Assembly: GCA_035570275.1 (NCBI GenBank)
Contig: DATMNI010000279.1
Coordinates: 1 to 64,000, forward strand
Direction of reading: 5' to 3'
From: DATMNI01 sp035570275
GTDB taxonomy: Bacteria > Acidobacteriota > Terriglobia > Bryobacterales > Bryobacteraceae
Length of the DNA stretch: 64,000 bases
Positions 47,254 through 56,278 of this stretch are shown here, in pieces. The position numbers and the translations under genes are program-made. A model generated the notes under the pieces. The model was not told the origin of the DNA. It searched no databases and saw only the letters and a list, made by a program, of their open reading frames with translations. Position 1 is the first letter of the stretch, and the number at the start of each line of letters is the position of its first letter.

Positions 47254-47469
47254 AACCGCCGGCACTTGATGTGCTGCTGTCTGGTTACGGTTCGAAGAAG
47301 CTTTGGCCGAGAACCCGTTTCGCCCAGCCCGTTCGCATGCGGCACGCGATGATACCGCAGCCCACCCCGTATGCAGGTGAGATGAAGCGTTTTGATGCGA
47401 TCGTGCTGGCGCGCCGGTTCGCCGTCCCCCGAAGCCATTGTACGAACCGGTTCGCCCTCTCCGTGGGTA

Positions 47470-47511
47470 GTAACGCTCACGTTACTGGGAGATCGTAACA
47501 GCGATGTGACG
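47470..47511 (+). promoter_or_regulatory. Palindrome plus 11-bp-period repeat upstream of the acyltransferase gene
   Basis: gtaacgctcacgttac (47470-47485) is a perfect inverted repeat with 6-bp arms. GTAACA (47495-47500) and GTGACG (47506-47511) repeat with the same 5-bp spacing seen upstream of the PstS gene. The site is ~145 bp before the start at 47655. The rest of the 401-bp gap 47254-47654 has no gene I can support. Confidence 0.3.
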
Positions 47512-47654
47512 TTTTCGCTGAGAATAAGCCCCCACGGTCTTCTGCCGCACCACTAATTCCGCTTACCGTCTTCATTGCAAACTTTCACGGCCTGTTTATC
47601 CGTTTGAAACCGTTTCGGCGCAAACCTAAGTCAGGTATCGGGGAGCCGAAACGT

Positions 47655-49496
47655 ATGCAGACCGAAACGATCCGCGAGCCGCTTTCTGTTTTTGGGCTCT
47701 TGAACGAACCCCTGCGCAGCATGCTCACTCCGATGCAGCCGGCCATTCAGAAGCTGTTTGCGTTTGACCGCCTGCAGCGGGTCTTCGATGCCGCCCGCCG
47801 TGCCGGCCATGGAACCGAGCCGGTGGCTCGGGTCCTGGAGTTACTCGGCATCACCTGGCATGTCGATCCAGTGGACCTTCAGTACATCCCGCGGTGCGGA
47901 CCCGTGGTAGCCATCGCCAATCATCCCTTCGGCTTGCTGGAAGGCGCGATTCTGGCCACCCTCCTTCCCCGGATTCGGCCGGACGTCAGAATACTGGCGA
48001 ACTCGATTCTTGCGAATATCCCCGAACTTCGTGAAAAATGCATTTTCATCAATCCGTTCGGCAGTCACAAATCGGTCTCAAGCAACGCCGACGCACTCCG
48101 CCAGTGCCTGGCATGGCTGCGCGGCGGCGGCCTGTTGGTGGCGTTTCCCGCCGGCGAAGTGGCCCACCTGGATTTTCGCAACGGAACTCTCGCCGACCCG
48201 CCATGGAACCGGTCTGTCGCCTGGCTGGCGCAACTTTCCGGCGCCGCGGTCCTACCGATCTTTTTCAAGGGCGCCAACAGTATGGCTTTTCAACTGGCGG
48301 GCCTGGTTCATCCCGGCCTGCGTACCGCCAGCTTGCCGCGCGAGTTGCTCAACAAGCGCGGCTGGAATGTGGAGATCCGCATCGGCCGCCCCGTTTCTCA
48401 GGCGACCCTCCAGGCCTTTCCCGACAGCCGCGAGACCATCAAGTATCTTCGCTGCCGCACCCACCTGTTGGACATCGGCGTGTTTAACACTCGCCAGGTC
48501 AACAATGCCGGCCGCGTATCGCCTGGTTGCGGAATCACCGCCGTCCGTGTGTTTCAAGCCTTCAAGAAACTTGCCCCCGTGGTCTCACAGCTTCCGCAAA
48601 GGGAAATGACGCGTGAGATTGACCGTCTGGCTCCCTATCAGAAACTCTGCGCCGCGGGCGATCTGGCCGTCTATTTGGCAAGCGCCGGCGAACTACCCAA
48701 CGTCCTGCGCGAGATCGGCCGTCTCCGCGAGATCGCATTTCGAGGCGCCGGCGAAGGTACCGGCCATGCGTTTGACCTGGACCGCTTCGACCGGCACTAC
48801 CTCCATCTGGTCTTGTGGAACCAGAGCCGCGAAGAGGTGGTGGGTGGATATCGCCTGGGTCCTACCACTGCCATTCTCCCCCGCTACGGCGTTGCCGGCC
48901 TGTACACCAGTACTCTGTTCCGCTACAGCAATGATCTCTTTGACCGCATCGGACCCGCGGTCGAACTGGGCCGATCGTTCGTGCGGCCAGAGTATCAGCG
49001 GCAGTACACTCCGCTGTTGCTGCTCTGGAAGGGCATCGGCCGCTATGTGGCCGGCAACCCGCGGTGTTCCGCCCTGTTCGGCGCCGTCAGCATCAGCAAC
49101 CGCTATCATCCAGTGTCGCGGCAGCTCCTGGTGAAGTTCCTGGAAGCGCATCGCGCCAGCGGCCTGGCGCCCATGGTTACGCCCCGTCATCCCTACCGGC
49201 CCGATGCGCAAGTTTTCCGCCGCACCGGGCAGACTCCGCACGTGCGAGACGATGTGGAGCAACTCTCCCTCCTCATCGAAGATCTGGAATCCGACCGCAA
49301 AGGCATCCCGATCCTGGTCAAGCAGTATCTTCGCACCGGAGGAGAGTTGCTCGCCTTCAACGTAGACAGCGGCTTTTCGGGCGTACTGGACGCTCTCATC
49401 ATGGTGGATTTGAAGGGTGCGCCCCCAGCCCTGCTCGAGCGTGTCATGGGTAAACCCGGAGCTGCCACCTTCACGGCCTGGCACGCGAAATGTTAG
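47655..49496 (+). CDS. Bifunctional acyltransferase, OlsF-like (ornithine lipid synthesis, probable)
   Basis: About 613 aa from ATG 47655, which has GGGGAG upstream; a TTG at 47604 would add 17 residues. The N-terminal half is a PlsC-type O-acyltransferase with VVAIANHPFGLLEGAIL (HX5E in place of the usual HX4D/HX5D), FINPFGSHKS and LVAFPAGEVAHLDF. The C-terminal half is an OlsB/hemolysin-like N-acyltransferase of the GNAT fold: EVVGGYRLGPTTAILPRYGV, ELGRSFVRPEYQRQYTPLLL and KGIGRYVAGNPRCSALFG. The two-domain order matches OlsF, which makes ornithine lipids from ornithine and two acyl chains. Such phosphorus-free lipids replace phospholipids when phosphate is scarce, which fits the neighbours. 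Membrane-associated. The stop overlaps the TPR gene by 7 bp. Confidence 0.78.
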   Translation: MQTETIREPLSVFGLLNEPLRSMLTPMQPAIQKLFAFDRLQRVFDAARRAGHGTEPVARVLELLGITWHVDPVDLQYIPRCGPVVAIANHPFGLLEGAILATLLPRIRPDVRILANSILANIPELREKCIFINPFGSHKSVSSNADALRQCLAWLRGGGLLVAFPAGEVAHLDFRNGTLADPPWNRSVAWLAQLSGAAVLPIFFKGANSMAFQLAGLVHPGLRTASLPRELLNKRGWNVEIRIGRPVSQATLQAFPDSRETIKYLRCRTHLLDIGVFNTRQVNNAGRVSPGCGITAVRVFQAFKKLAPVVSQLPQREMTREIDRLAPYQKLCAAGDLAVYLASAGELPNVLREIGRLREIAFRGAGEGTGHAFDLDRFDRHYLHLVLWNQSREEVVGGYRLGPTTAILPRYGVAGLYTSTLFRYSNDLFDRIGPAVELGRSFVRPEYQRQYTPLLLLWKGIGRYVAGNPRCSALFGAVSISNRYHPVSRQLLVKFLEAHRASGLAPMVTPRHPYRPDAQVFRRTGQTPHVRDDVEQLSLLIEDLESDRKGIPILVKQYLRTGGELLAFNVDSGFSGVLDALIMVDLKGAPPALLERVMGKPGAATFTAWHAKC

Positions 49497-49885
49497 GCAG
49501 CCCATCAAAAACCGCCCGCCGCCTTGCGCTCTGGGCGCTGGCGGCACAGATATCCGCGTCTCAAACGCTGCCCGAAAAGCTCATCGAAGCCGGCCATTGG
49601 AAGCGAGCGCGGTCCATCGTCGAAAGCCGCTTTCAAAAGCAGCCGAACGATCCTCTGACCAACTTTCTGCTCTCGCAAATTCGAAATGCGTTCAGGGATC
49701 GCGAATCGCCCATGAAGTTCGCGGAGCGGGCCGTTGCGCTCGACGGCGGCACCGCGAGGTACCACCGGAGGTTGCCGAGGTGATCGGCGTCACGGCGCAA
49801 CATGCCGGGCTCTTCCAGCAAGTCCTGCTCGCCCGGCGATTCAAGAAGGAAATTGACACTGCCATTGCGCTGGACCCCCGGGCCG
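49490..49885 (+). pseudogene. Truncated, frameshifted TPR protein
   Basis: Begins with an export-like segment (ALWALAAQISASQTLPEKLI) and a TPR-type repeat (WKRARSIVESRFQKQPNDPL). After TARYHRRL, near 49773, one base is missing. The continuation VIGVTAQHAGLFQQVLLARR and FKKEIDTAIALDP is in another frame and stops resembling a TPR protein around 49885, where DNA of a TonB receptor begins. The gene's 3' portion is therefore gone. Confidence 0.75.
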
Positions 49886-49889
49886 GCTC

Positions 49890-52085
49890 GGTATTTTCGC
49901 GCCCGAGACGGTTCAGGAGGTCCGGGTGATCGCCAACTCCATGGCCGCCGAATACGGACGTACGGTGGGCGGCATGATCAGCATGGTGACGCGCGGCGGA
50001 ACCAACGACGTTCACGGCGAGGGCCTGGTGCTGCTGCGGCGGCCCGGTTTTATCGCGCGCCCATCGCTTGCCGCAACCAAGCCGTTCATCCAGTGGGCCA
50101 CGTACTCGGGAAATGTGGGCGGCCCCATTATCAAGAACAAGTTGATGTATTACGTAAGCGGCGAATACGAACCCTACGACGCTCCTCGCGCCGTCACCAT
50201 CACGCCCGCCAATGCGGCGGCGCTCGGCCTGCAGTCTTCGGACCTCGGCAGCAGTCCGTTCAAGCAGCGGTTCCAGACCTTCCTCGGCCGCCTCGATTAT
50301 CAGATTGATGCACGGAATTCCGTCTACGTTCGTTACAACAGCTACTGGGATCCTTCGAAGTACAACACTTCGGGCGGCCTGCTTATCACCAGCGCCGATA
50401 ATAATTTCGACGACCGCAATATCACATGGGCGTCGCAGTGGACCAGCATTCTGAGCCCCACTACGTTGAACGAATTCCGCTTCGGCTCGCTGGAGCGGGA
50501 GTTCTTCCGGCCACCGGTCTCCGGCAACCTAGTCCCGGTGATTGCCATATCGGGCGTAGCACAACTAGGCTCCGACACATCGGCCAACCAATATTACCTG
50601 GAGCATCAGTACGATTTTGTGGATGCGTTGAGCCGCCGGGTGGGCCGCCACCAGTTCAAGGTCGGCTTCGATATCGCCACCATTCACGTGATCTCGAAGG
50701 ACCGTCTCACCACCACGTTCTCCTTTCCCAACCTGGCTGCGTATCTGAACACCGTGAACCGCGTCGTCAACCCCGCTACGGGCCAGCCGTTCAACGCGTA
50801 CTCACAGCTCCAACAAAGCTTCGGCAACAACGTGGCCGACTATACCACGAATTCCTTCAACTTCTACGCGCAGGACGACTTCAAGATCACGCCGAAGTTC
50901 ACGCTCTCTTATGGTCTGCGCTACGAGTACCTGGCCTATCCGTCCCTCGATCTCAATGCGCCCCTGAAGGATTCGCGCAGCGTTCGAAACGATCCGCACG
51001 ACATGGCCCCTCGGCTGGGTCTATCATGGCAGTTGGACGATAAGACCGTGTTGCGCGCCGGCTTCGGCGTTTTCTACGACACATTGAATTTGCGCCTGCT
51101 CTCGCAGGTGATCCGCCAGAACGGCTCAAACGTCCTGCTCTACACCATCGCGCCAACCGACCCCGGCGCGCCCCTCTACCCCAACGTGTTGAGTAGCCCC
51201 GCCGGCACACTCTCCAAGCCCAGCGTTACCACCTTCGCGCCCGATTTCAAGCAACTTCGCACGCAACAGGCAAATCTTCAAGTGGAACGGGCCATCGGTA
51301 ACGATTTCTCCATCACGGCTGGGACGCAATACTACGGCGGGCGCCACATCCCGCTGTTGATCGACGTGAACCTCGGATCGCCCGTGGGCTTCCTGGCTGA
51401 CGGCCGGCCCAAGTTCAGCACCGCCAACCGGCCGAACCCGAACTTCAACCAGATTCTGCAGCTCACGGCGGCCGGCACTTCTCTCTATTACGGCGGCTTC
51501 GTCGCCCTCAACAAACGGTTCTCGCGCGGCTGCCAGTTCACGGCTTCCTACACGCTGGGATATGCTTAAAACGTGAACGACTCCACCGGCGACACCGGCA
51601 GTTCCGTCACCGATTCCACAAGCCTGAAGCGCGATTGGGGTCCTTCCTCCAGCGACCAGCGGCATCGCTTCGTCTTCCAGGGCGTGTGGCAGCCGCGCGC
51701 CAGGAAAACAGCGCTCGATGGCTGGATGATCGCTCCCAATTTCACCGTGACCTCGGCCTTCCCCGTGACCGTAGTGCAGGGCAGCGATCTGAACGGCGAT
51801 TCAGTCAATAACGATCGTCCGCTGTTCCGGGGACGCAACGACACCCCCGGATACGGCTTCAAGGAAGTGAATCTGCGCATCAGCCGCGCGTTCCGCTTCC
51901 ATGGGCGCTTCAGTCTGGAAATCATCGGCGAGGCCGAAAACCTGCTCAACAGCCTGAACGCCGCATGCACGACGGGCGGATGCTCCGGCGCCGTGGTTAC
52001 CACCGTCACCGCGCCCGATTTTAAGCGCATCACCAGCGCTACCGATTCACGCCAGATCCAACTCGGCGGGAGATTCCGCTTCTGA
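49890..52085 (+). pseudogene. TonB-dependent receptor lacking its N-terminus and carrying a nonsense codon
   Basis: Coding resemblance begins abruptly at APETVQEVRVIANSMAAEYG (about 49895), deep in the plug; the signal peptide and carboxypeptidase-like domain are missing, replaced by TPR-gene sequence. The barrel then reads well (GGMISMVTRGGTNDVHGEG, WATYSGNVGGPIIKNKLMYY, NFYAQDDFKITPKFTLSYGL, RQIQLGGRFRF). At 51567-51569 an in-frame TAA follows FTASYTLGYA, and the same frame continues NVNDSTGDTGSSVTDST to the stop at 52085. Homologues usually have Lys (AAA) there, so a single AAA-to-TAA change fits. It cannot be exported without its signal peptide. Confidence 0.87.
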
Positions 52086-52129
52086 GACTGCTCGCCGCAT
52101 TCGTTCTGGCGGCCAGCCTCGGGGCGCAG

Positions 52130-53245
52130 TTGCGTCCGCACTTAGTTCTGCTCTCGGTAGACGGCCTCGATCACCGCTATCTGCGGGACTGCGACAAGCT
52201 CGGACTTAAGATTCCGAACCTGCGGCGGCTGATGCACGAAGGCGCGTGGGCCGACGGCGTCGTCGGCGAGGTCCCAACTATCACGTGGCCGTCGCACACG
52301 ACCATGCTGACCGGAGCAACGCCGGCGGTACACGGCATCCAGCAGAACCAGCGCTGGTCGTACGATCTCATCAAGGTGAAGACGCTTTGGGACGTGCTGG
52401 GCGCCAATGGTTTGACGAGCGCCGCCATCACATGGCCGGTCACCGTCGACGCCCCCATCACCTGGAACTTGCCTGAGTATTTCGAGAAGCGGCAAGGCGG
52501 CGCGATGGATCTGGCGGCGATTCGCAAGAAAGCCACGCCGGGGCTCTTGGATGAAATTGCCGCGCAGTGGGCGTCATTTCCGCAGCAGTGGATGGACGAC
52601 CGCACCCGCACTCTGGCCGCGCTGTTCCTCATCCAGCGCAAGCGTCCAAATTTCCTGGCGATCCACCTGGTGGATCTCGACGCGGAGGAGCACGAAACCG
52701 AGCCTTTCTCGAAGGCCTCGAACGCAATTCTGGAGTACACCGACGAACTGATCGGGCAGATTCTGGCGTCGTTGCCGAAAGACAGCGTACTCGTGCTGGC
52801 ATCCGACCACGGATTTGTCACGGTGGAAAAGATTGTGCATCCGGCGGCTGGAAACGTGACGCCGTTCTGGGTTTCGACCAGCGATCCGGCCGAAGCCGCG
52901 CAGCTTGGGGATCTTCGGAAGGATCCGGCGAACGGAATCGGCCGGCGAATTCCATCGGAAGAGTGGACGCGCTTTCTGCCGGGGACTCCCGTTCCTCTGG
53001 CGGCGTACGAACCGGCTGACCGTTTCGCCTTTGCGCCGCAACCGCTGAAGGAGCGCTACGGCAAGCCGTATGAGATCGGTACTCACGGGCTATGGCCGGG
53101 CCGCCCCGGCTACCGCGCCGTTTTCCTGTTGTGGGGGCCGGGTGTTCGGGCCGCGAAGCTTCCGGAAATGCCGATGACCGATATTGCGCCGCGGCTGGCC
53201 GAACTGCTGACCGGGATGCGCGAAGTCCTTCCAGCCCAGAAGTAG
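52130..53245 (+). CDS. Secreted type I phosphodiesterase / nucleotide pyrophosphatase
   Basis: A 371-aa alkaline-phosphatase-superfamily enzyme of the Phosphodiest type. Metal and nucleophile motifs: Asp in LVLLSVDGLDHRYL, nucleophile Thr in VGEVPTITWPSHTTMLTG, Asp/His in HLVDLDAEEHETE, the SDHG motif in LVLASDHGFVTVEKI and the late His in GTHGLWPGRPGYRAVFL. These enzymes cleave nucleotide pyrophosphates and phosphodiesters using two zinc ions. The listed start TTG 52130 lacks a signal peptide. The same frame extends upstream through LRLLAAFVLAASLGA to a CTG at 52082 overlapping the receptor's TGA, which would supply one. A CTG start coupled to the upstream stop is thus likely. It seems intact. 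Confidence 0.88.
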   Translation: MRPHLVLLSVDGLDHRYLRDCDKLGLKIPNLRRLMHEGAWADGVVGEVPTITWPSHTTMLTGATPAVHGIQQNQRWSYDLIKVKTLWDVLGANGLTSAAITWPVTVDAPITWNLPEYFEKRQGGAMDLAAIRKKATPGLLDEIAAQWASFPQQWMDDRTRTLAALFLIQRKRPNFLAIHLVDLDAEEHETEPFSKASNAILEYTDELIGQILASLPKDSVLVLASDHGFVTVEKIVHPAAGNVTPFWVSTSDPAEAAQLGDLRKDPANGIGRRIPSEEWTRFLPGTPVPLAAYEPADRFAFAPQPLKERYGKPYEIGTHGLWPGRPGYRAVFLLWGPGVRAAKLPEMPMTDIAPRLAELLTGMREVLPAQK

Positions 53246-53256
53246 CCGGCAGTTCT

Positions 53257-55587
53257 CTATCGGAATGGAACGACCGTCGTGCCAACCGGGGCCATCTTTA
53301 CGGTCTGAGCAGTAGAGGAGCGCACGACAGGTGTTACTTGCAACGTCGTGCCGTTCGCCTGGCCTTCCGCGGCCCGCGCGCGAAGTTGCAGGTCACGTTC
53401 CTCGCCAGGGACTAAGCGGCCGACGGTCATCACCACGTTGACTCTACCCTGCAGTGTCGTACGAGCATCCACGTCGCCGTCGAACTCCAGGCCCTTCGGC
53501 AACGCGACCACCACCTGCACCGCGTTCAGAGCATAGGGGGAATCATTCGCAACCCTTATGTCATAGACAATCGATCCGCCCGAAACCACGGAGAACGGAG
53601 CGGAGACCGAAGTGAACAGTGAACCGGACACGTCCGGCTTCGTAATAGTGAACACGTCCAGCAAGGCCGGCGTGCCATCTCCCGCCGGCGTTACCACTTG
53701 CCCCGTCGCGGGATCGATGAGAGTGTCCGGAATCGGGTCGTTGAGGGGCTTGCCATTCAGGTCGGCGCCGAACGGAAATGGATTGGCAGCCGTCGCCGAA
53801 GAGGTGGAAAGCAGCGGCTCGCTGATCTGATAAAGGGTCAGCGTGGTGTTATTCACAACCACGTCGCCGAATCCGAACACCTTGGCTTTGAATTTTGCCG
53901 TGATCTTCGGACCCGCTCCAGCGCCGGGCAGGAATGGCGTCATTTGCGCGCTAGTCAGGTTGGTATCCAGCCAACTCGCTGGTCCGTTGGGGAAGGTCAG
54001 ACCTGCCATCGGGAACGCTCCGGTCGCGACATCCTCCTGATCCTGGCCCGCGCCTTGCCCGCGAGGATTCGATTCATTGCCGTCAAAATCCCGGTTCCCG
54101 CCGGTACCCTCCACCACGTACAGAACCCCGTCCGGCACAGCCTGTGCACCGCCGGTGAACTGTTGATCGATCTCCACCACCGCCGGCAGTTGAGAATTCG
54201 GCGCATCGGCGAAGCCGGGCAGCATACGCAGCGGAAGCGTCCGCTGATAGTTGTGTTCATGACCGTTGAAGACCATATTCACGCCGTGATCTTCCAGGAT
54301 CTTGGCAACGGCCCGCAACTGAAAATTGCGCAGCGTCGCGTTGCCGGAAGAGAACGCGGGTTGATGAAAGACCACGATCTTCCAGGGCTGACTGCTCGCG
54401 TCCAGGTCGTTGACGATCCATTGCTTTAGAAGCGTTGGATAGTCCGGGAAGGCCAGAAAGGGTGCGCTGTAGTTAGCCGTCGAATCCACGATCGCATTAA
54501 ACAAGTGCGGATTGGCGTCAAGGAACAGGAAATGAGCGTTGCCGGAATCGAACGAGTAATTGCTCATGTGATCGATCTGATTCTTGGGGCTCCCGCCGGT
54601 ATCCACGTTCGTGGAACCGCGGAAGGCGCTCATGGCGGCGGCTGAGGCGTAGCTCTTGTTGTTGTAAGTCATGAACCAGCCATTGGACGCCCACGAGTCT
54701 CCGTTCCAGACATACATCGAATCGACCCCCGCGGGTCCGTTCAGCGGGAAGTAATAGTTGTTGTAATAGGCCAGCGCGTCCCCGCCTTCGGTGGCGCCGT
54801 TGAAGTGGCCTGAAATACCGTCGCCTCCAAGCATGTTCACGAAATCGCCGCTGCCGCCCGTATCGTGATTGCCCACCACGATGTAATTCGGGATGCTGCG
54901 AACAAACGGAGCGCCGGTTTGGTTTGAATCCGTGTCGCTATTCCAAACCGGAAACCAATAGTCGCGATAACTGCTCTCCGCGCCCTGATTATAGACATTA
55001 TCGCCCGTATTCAGCGACAAATCCGGTTTCGGAAATGCGGATAGCCCTGGGAACGAAAGGTTCTGCACATTGTACATCAGATGAAGAACGCGGGCCTCGT
55101 AGTTGGCCAGGCGGTTGGGCGTGGCGCCGTTGGGCGGGAAATAGCCTTCATCGCCCATAACTATGAACGAAAACGGGCCTGATTGCTTGCGCGTATGAAA
55201 CGACGCCGCAAAACCGCCGGAAGGCAGCCCCGGGCCGCTCACGCGGTAATAGTAGGTGGTGTCGTAATCGAGCCCCGTGAGGAGCGCGACGTAATTTGCG
55301 CGCGGACCGGGCGCCGTGGGAGGGACCGGCAGGCTGGCATCGGCCGCCAGGTAATTGTCGACCGTGCGGCTCTTCGGGTTCGTCGTGTTCCCGTAGCTGG
55401 CCGACGTTCCATAGTCCACGACGTACGCATTGTTGTTTGGTTTGGCTTCGTCGGTTTGCCACGCGATGACCATCTGGTCTTTCGCCTTGAAATTAGGGGC
55501 GTCCCCGAGTTGAATGTACGGTTTATACAACACGTTCTGGCCGCATAAAAGCGTAACCGCAGCGAACAGGAGCGACAGAGTCTTCAT
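53257..55587 (-). CDS. Secreted purple-acid-phosphatase-like metallophosphoesterase
   Basis: A 776-aa exported protein. After the signal peptide (LLFAAVTLLCG) comes a fibronectin-like purple acid phosphatase N-domain (YKPYIQLGDAP ... YDTTYYYRVSG). The calcineurin-like core has every metal motif: FIVMGDEGYF, LNTGDNVYNQ, VVGNHDTGG, VVFHQPAFS and VFNGHEHNYQR. The C-terminal ~150 residues form a DUF11-like beta domain (GGSIVYDIRVANDSPYALNA), perhaps for surface attachment. It would release phosphate from organic esters outside the cytoplasm. It is intact and convergent with the type I phosphodiesterase gene, with 11 bp between them. No convincing PHO box was seen in its upstream region. Confidence 0.88.
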   Translation of the reverse strand: MKTLSLLFAAVTLLCGQNVLYKPYIQLGDAPNFKAKDQMVIAWQTDEAKPNNNAYVVDYGTSASYGNTTNPKSRTVDNYLAADASLPVPPTAPGPRANYVALLTGLDYDTTYYYRVSGPGLPSGGFAASFHTRKQSGPFSFIVMGDEGYFPPNGATPNRLANYEARVLHLMYNVQNLSFPGLSAFPKPDLSLNTGDNVYNQGAESSYRDYWFPVWNSDTDSNQTGAPFVRSIPNYIVVGNHDTGGSGDFVNMLGGDGISGHFNGATEGGDALAYYNNYYFPLNGPAGVDSMYVWNGDSWASNGWFMTYNNKSYASAAAMSAFRGSTNVDTGGSPKNQIDHMSNYSFDSGNAHFLFLDANPHLFNAIVDSTANYSAPFLAFPDYPTLLKQWIVNDLDASSQPWKIVVFHQPAFSSGNATLRNFQLRAVAKILEDHGVNMVFNGHEHNYQRTLPLRMLPGFADAPNSQLPAVVEIDQQFTGGAQAVPDGVLYVVEGTGGNRDFDGNESNPRGQGAGQDQEDVATGAFPMAGLTFPNGPASWLDTNLTSAQMTPFLPGAGAGPKITAKFKAKVFGFGDVVVNNTTLTLYQISEPLLSTSSATAANPFPFGADLNGKPLNDPIPDTLIDPATGQVVTPAGDGTPALLDVFTITKPDVSGSLFTSVSAPFSVVSGGSIVYDIRVANDSPYALNAVQVVVALPKGLEFDGDVDARTTLQGRVNVVMTVGRLVPGEERDLQLRARAAEGQANGTTLQVTPVVRSSTAQTVKMAPVGTTVVPFR

Positions 55588-55823
55588 GGTTTGGTCAGGC
55601 TATCAGAGTTTTGTAAAGGATCGATAGCAATCGCCTTACTTTTCGGTTGCAGTCAAACAAAACACCTGTCATCTTATCCGCTGGAACCATACTGTCATTG
55701 ATCATTCACCACGACGACAAACATCGTTGGTATCCTCTCACCATCTCTGAGGTAACTCGACTTCGCGTGACGCCGCCCGGTAGGGTGGCCCGCAGGCCCG
55801 GGTTTGCCGGAACAAGCACCGAT

Positions 55824-55966
55824 TGGGAATCCAACTCCATCCATCACGAGGGCTGGTCGGGAGCTAACTAATCCGAACGGATACACGCGCGACCCCGACA
55901 TTCACGGCCCGTTCGAAATCGCAGTGTGTGGACTTGATCGGAGTCACCGACAACAACGCCTACGGG
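55824..55966 (+). pseudogene. Relic of a second zinc-dependent nuclease/phospholipase C gene
   Basis: Three short pieces in three frames match the intact gene at 46234: SIHHEGWSGAN (compare TIHHDGWQGPN), then NGYTRDPDIHGPFE (compare QYTTDPRVHGRFE), then VDLIGVTD (compare VDLIQLTD). Spacing is preserved, so this is a copy with at least two frameshifts. The rest of the gene is missing. Confidence 0.75.
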
Positions 55967-55984
55967 ACCAGCAATCAGAGCCAT

Positions 55985-56255
55985 TCTTCTTCGTTGAGAC
56001 GACTCAGGTGGCTCCTACCATTCTGTCGATTCCGGGGCTTGATCCGAACGCCGGTCATCACGATCAGCTCAGGGCCCGATGCCGCTGCGTTGACGGCGAT
56101 TTTGTTGACCGGCCTTCCAGACGTCGTCCAGAAGGGTGGGGTGCTCTGCGCATGTACTTCAGCACGTCGCAGACCGTCCATCAGGCAGCACGAAAAAGCA
56201 GCCGGAGCACGGCGGATTTGCCCACGACGACACCAATGTGATGATGCTCGTATCC
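55985..56255 (+). pseudogene. Relics of alkaline-phosphatase-superfamily phosphoesterase genes
   Basis: VETTQVAPTILSIPGLDPNA (about 55995-56055) matches the C-terminal motif of secreted alkaline-phosphatase-like phosphodiesterases, and EHGGFAHDDTNVMMLVS (about 56207-56258) matches their metal-site SDHGGF region. In intact genes the second motif comes before the first, so these are two gene fragments or a rearranged one. Nothing between them is readable. They lie between the phosphatase and the polyphosphate kinase genes; 55588-55823 shows no gene. Confidence 0.6.
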
Positions 56256-56278
56256 TGTGGCCCAAAACGCATCCATCC

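Noticed and set aside
55666..55698. Two CTGTCAT half-sites upstream of the purple-acid-phosphatase-like gene
   Set aside because: They are 26 bp apart, not 11 or 22, and point away from the gene, so not a convincing PHO box.
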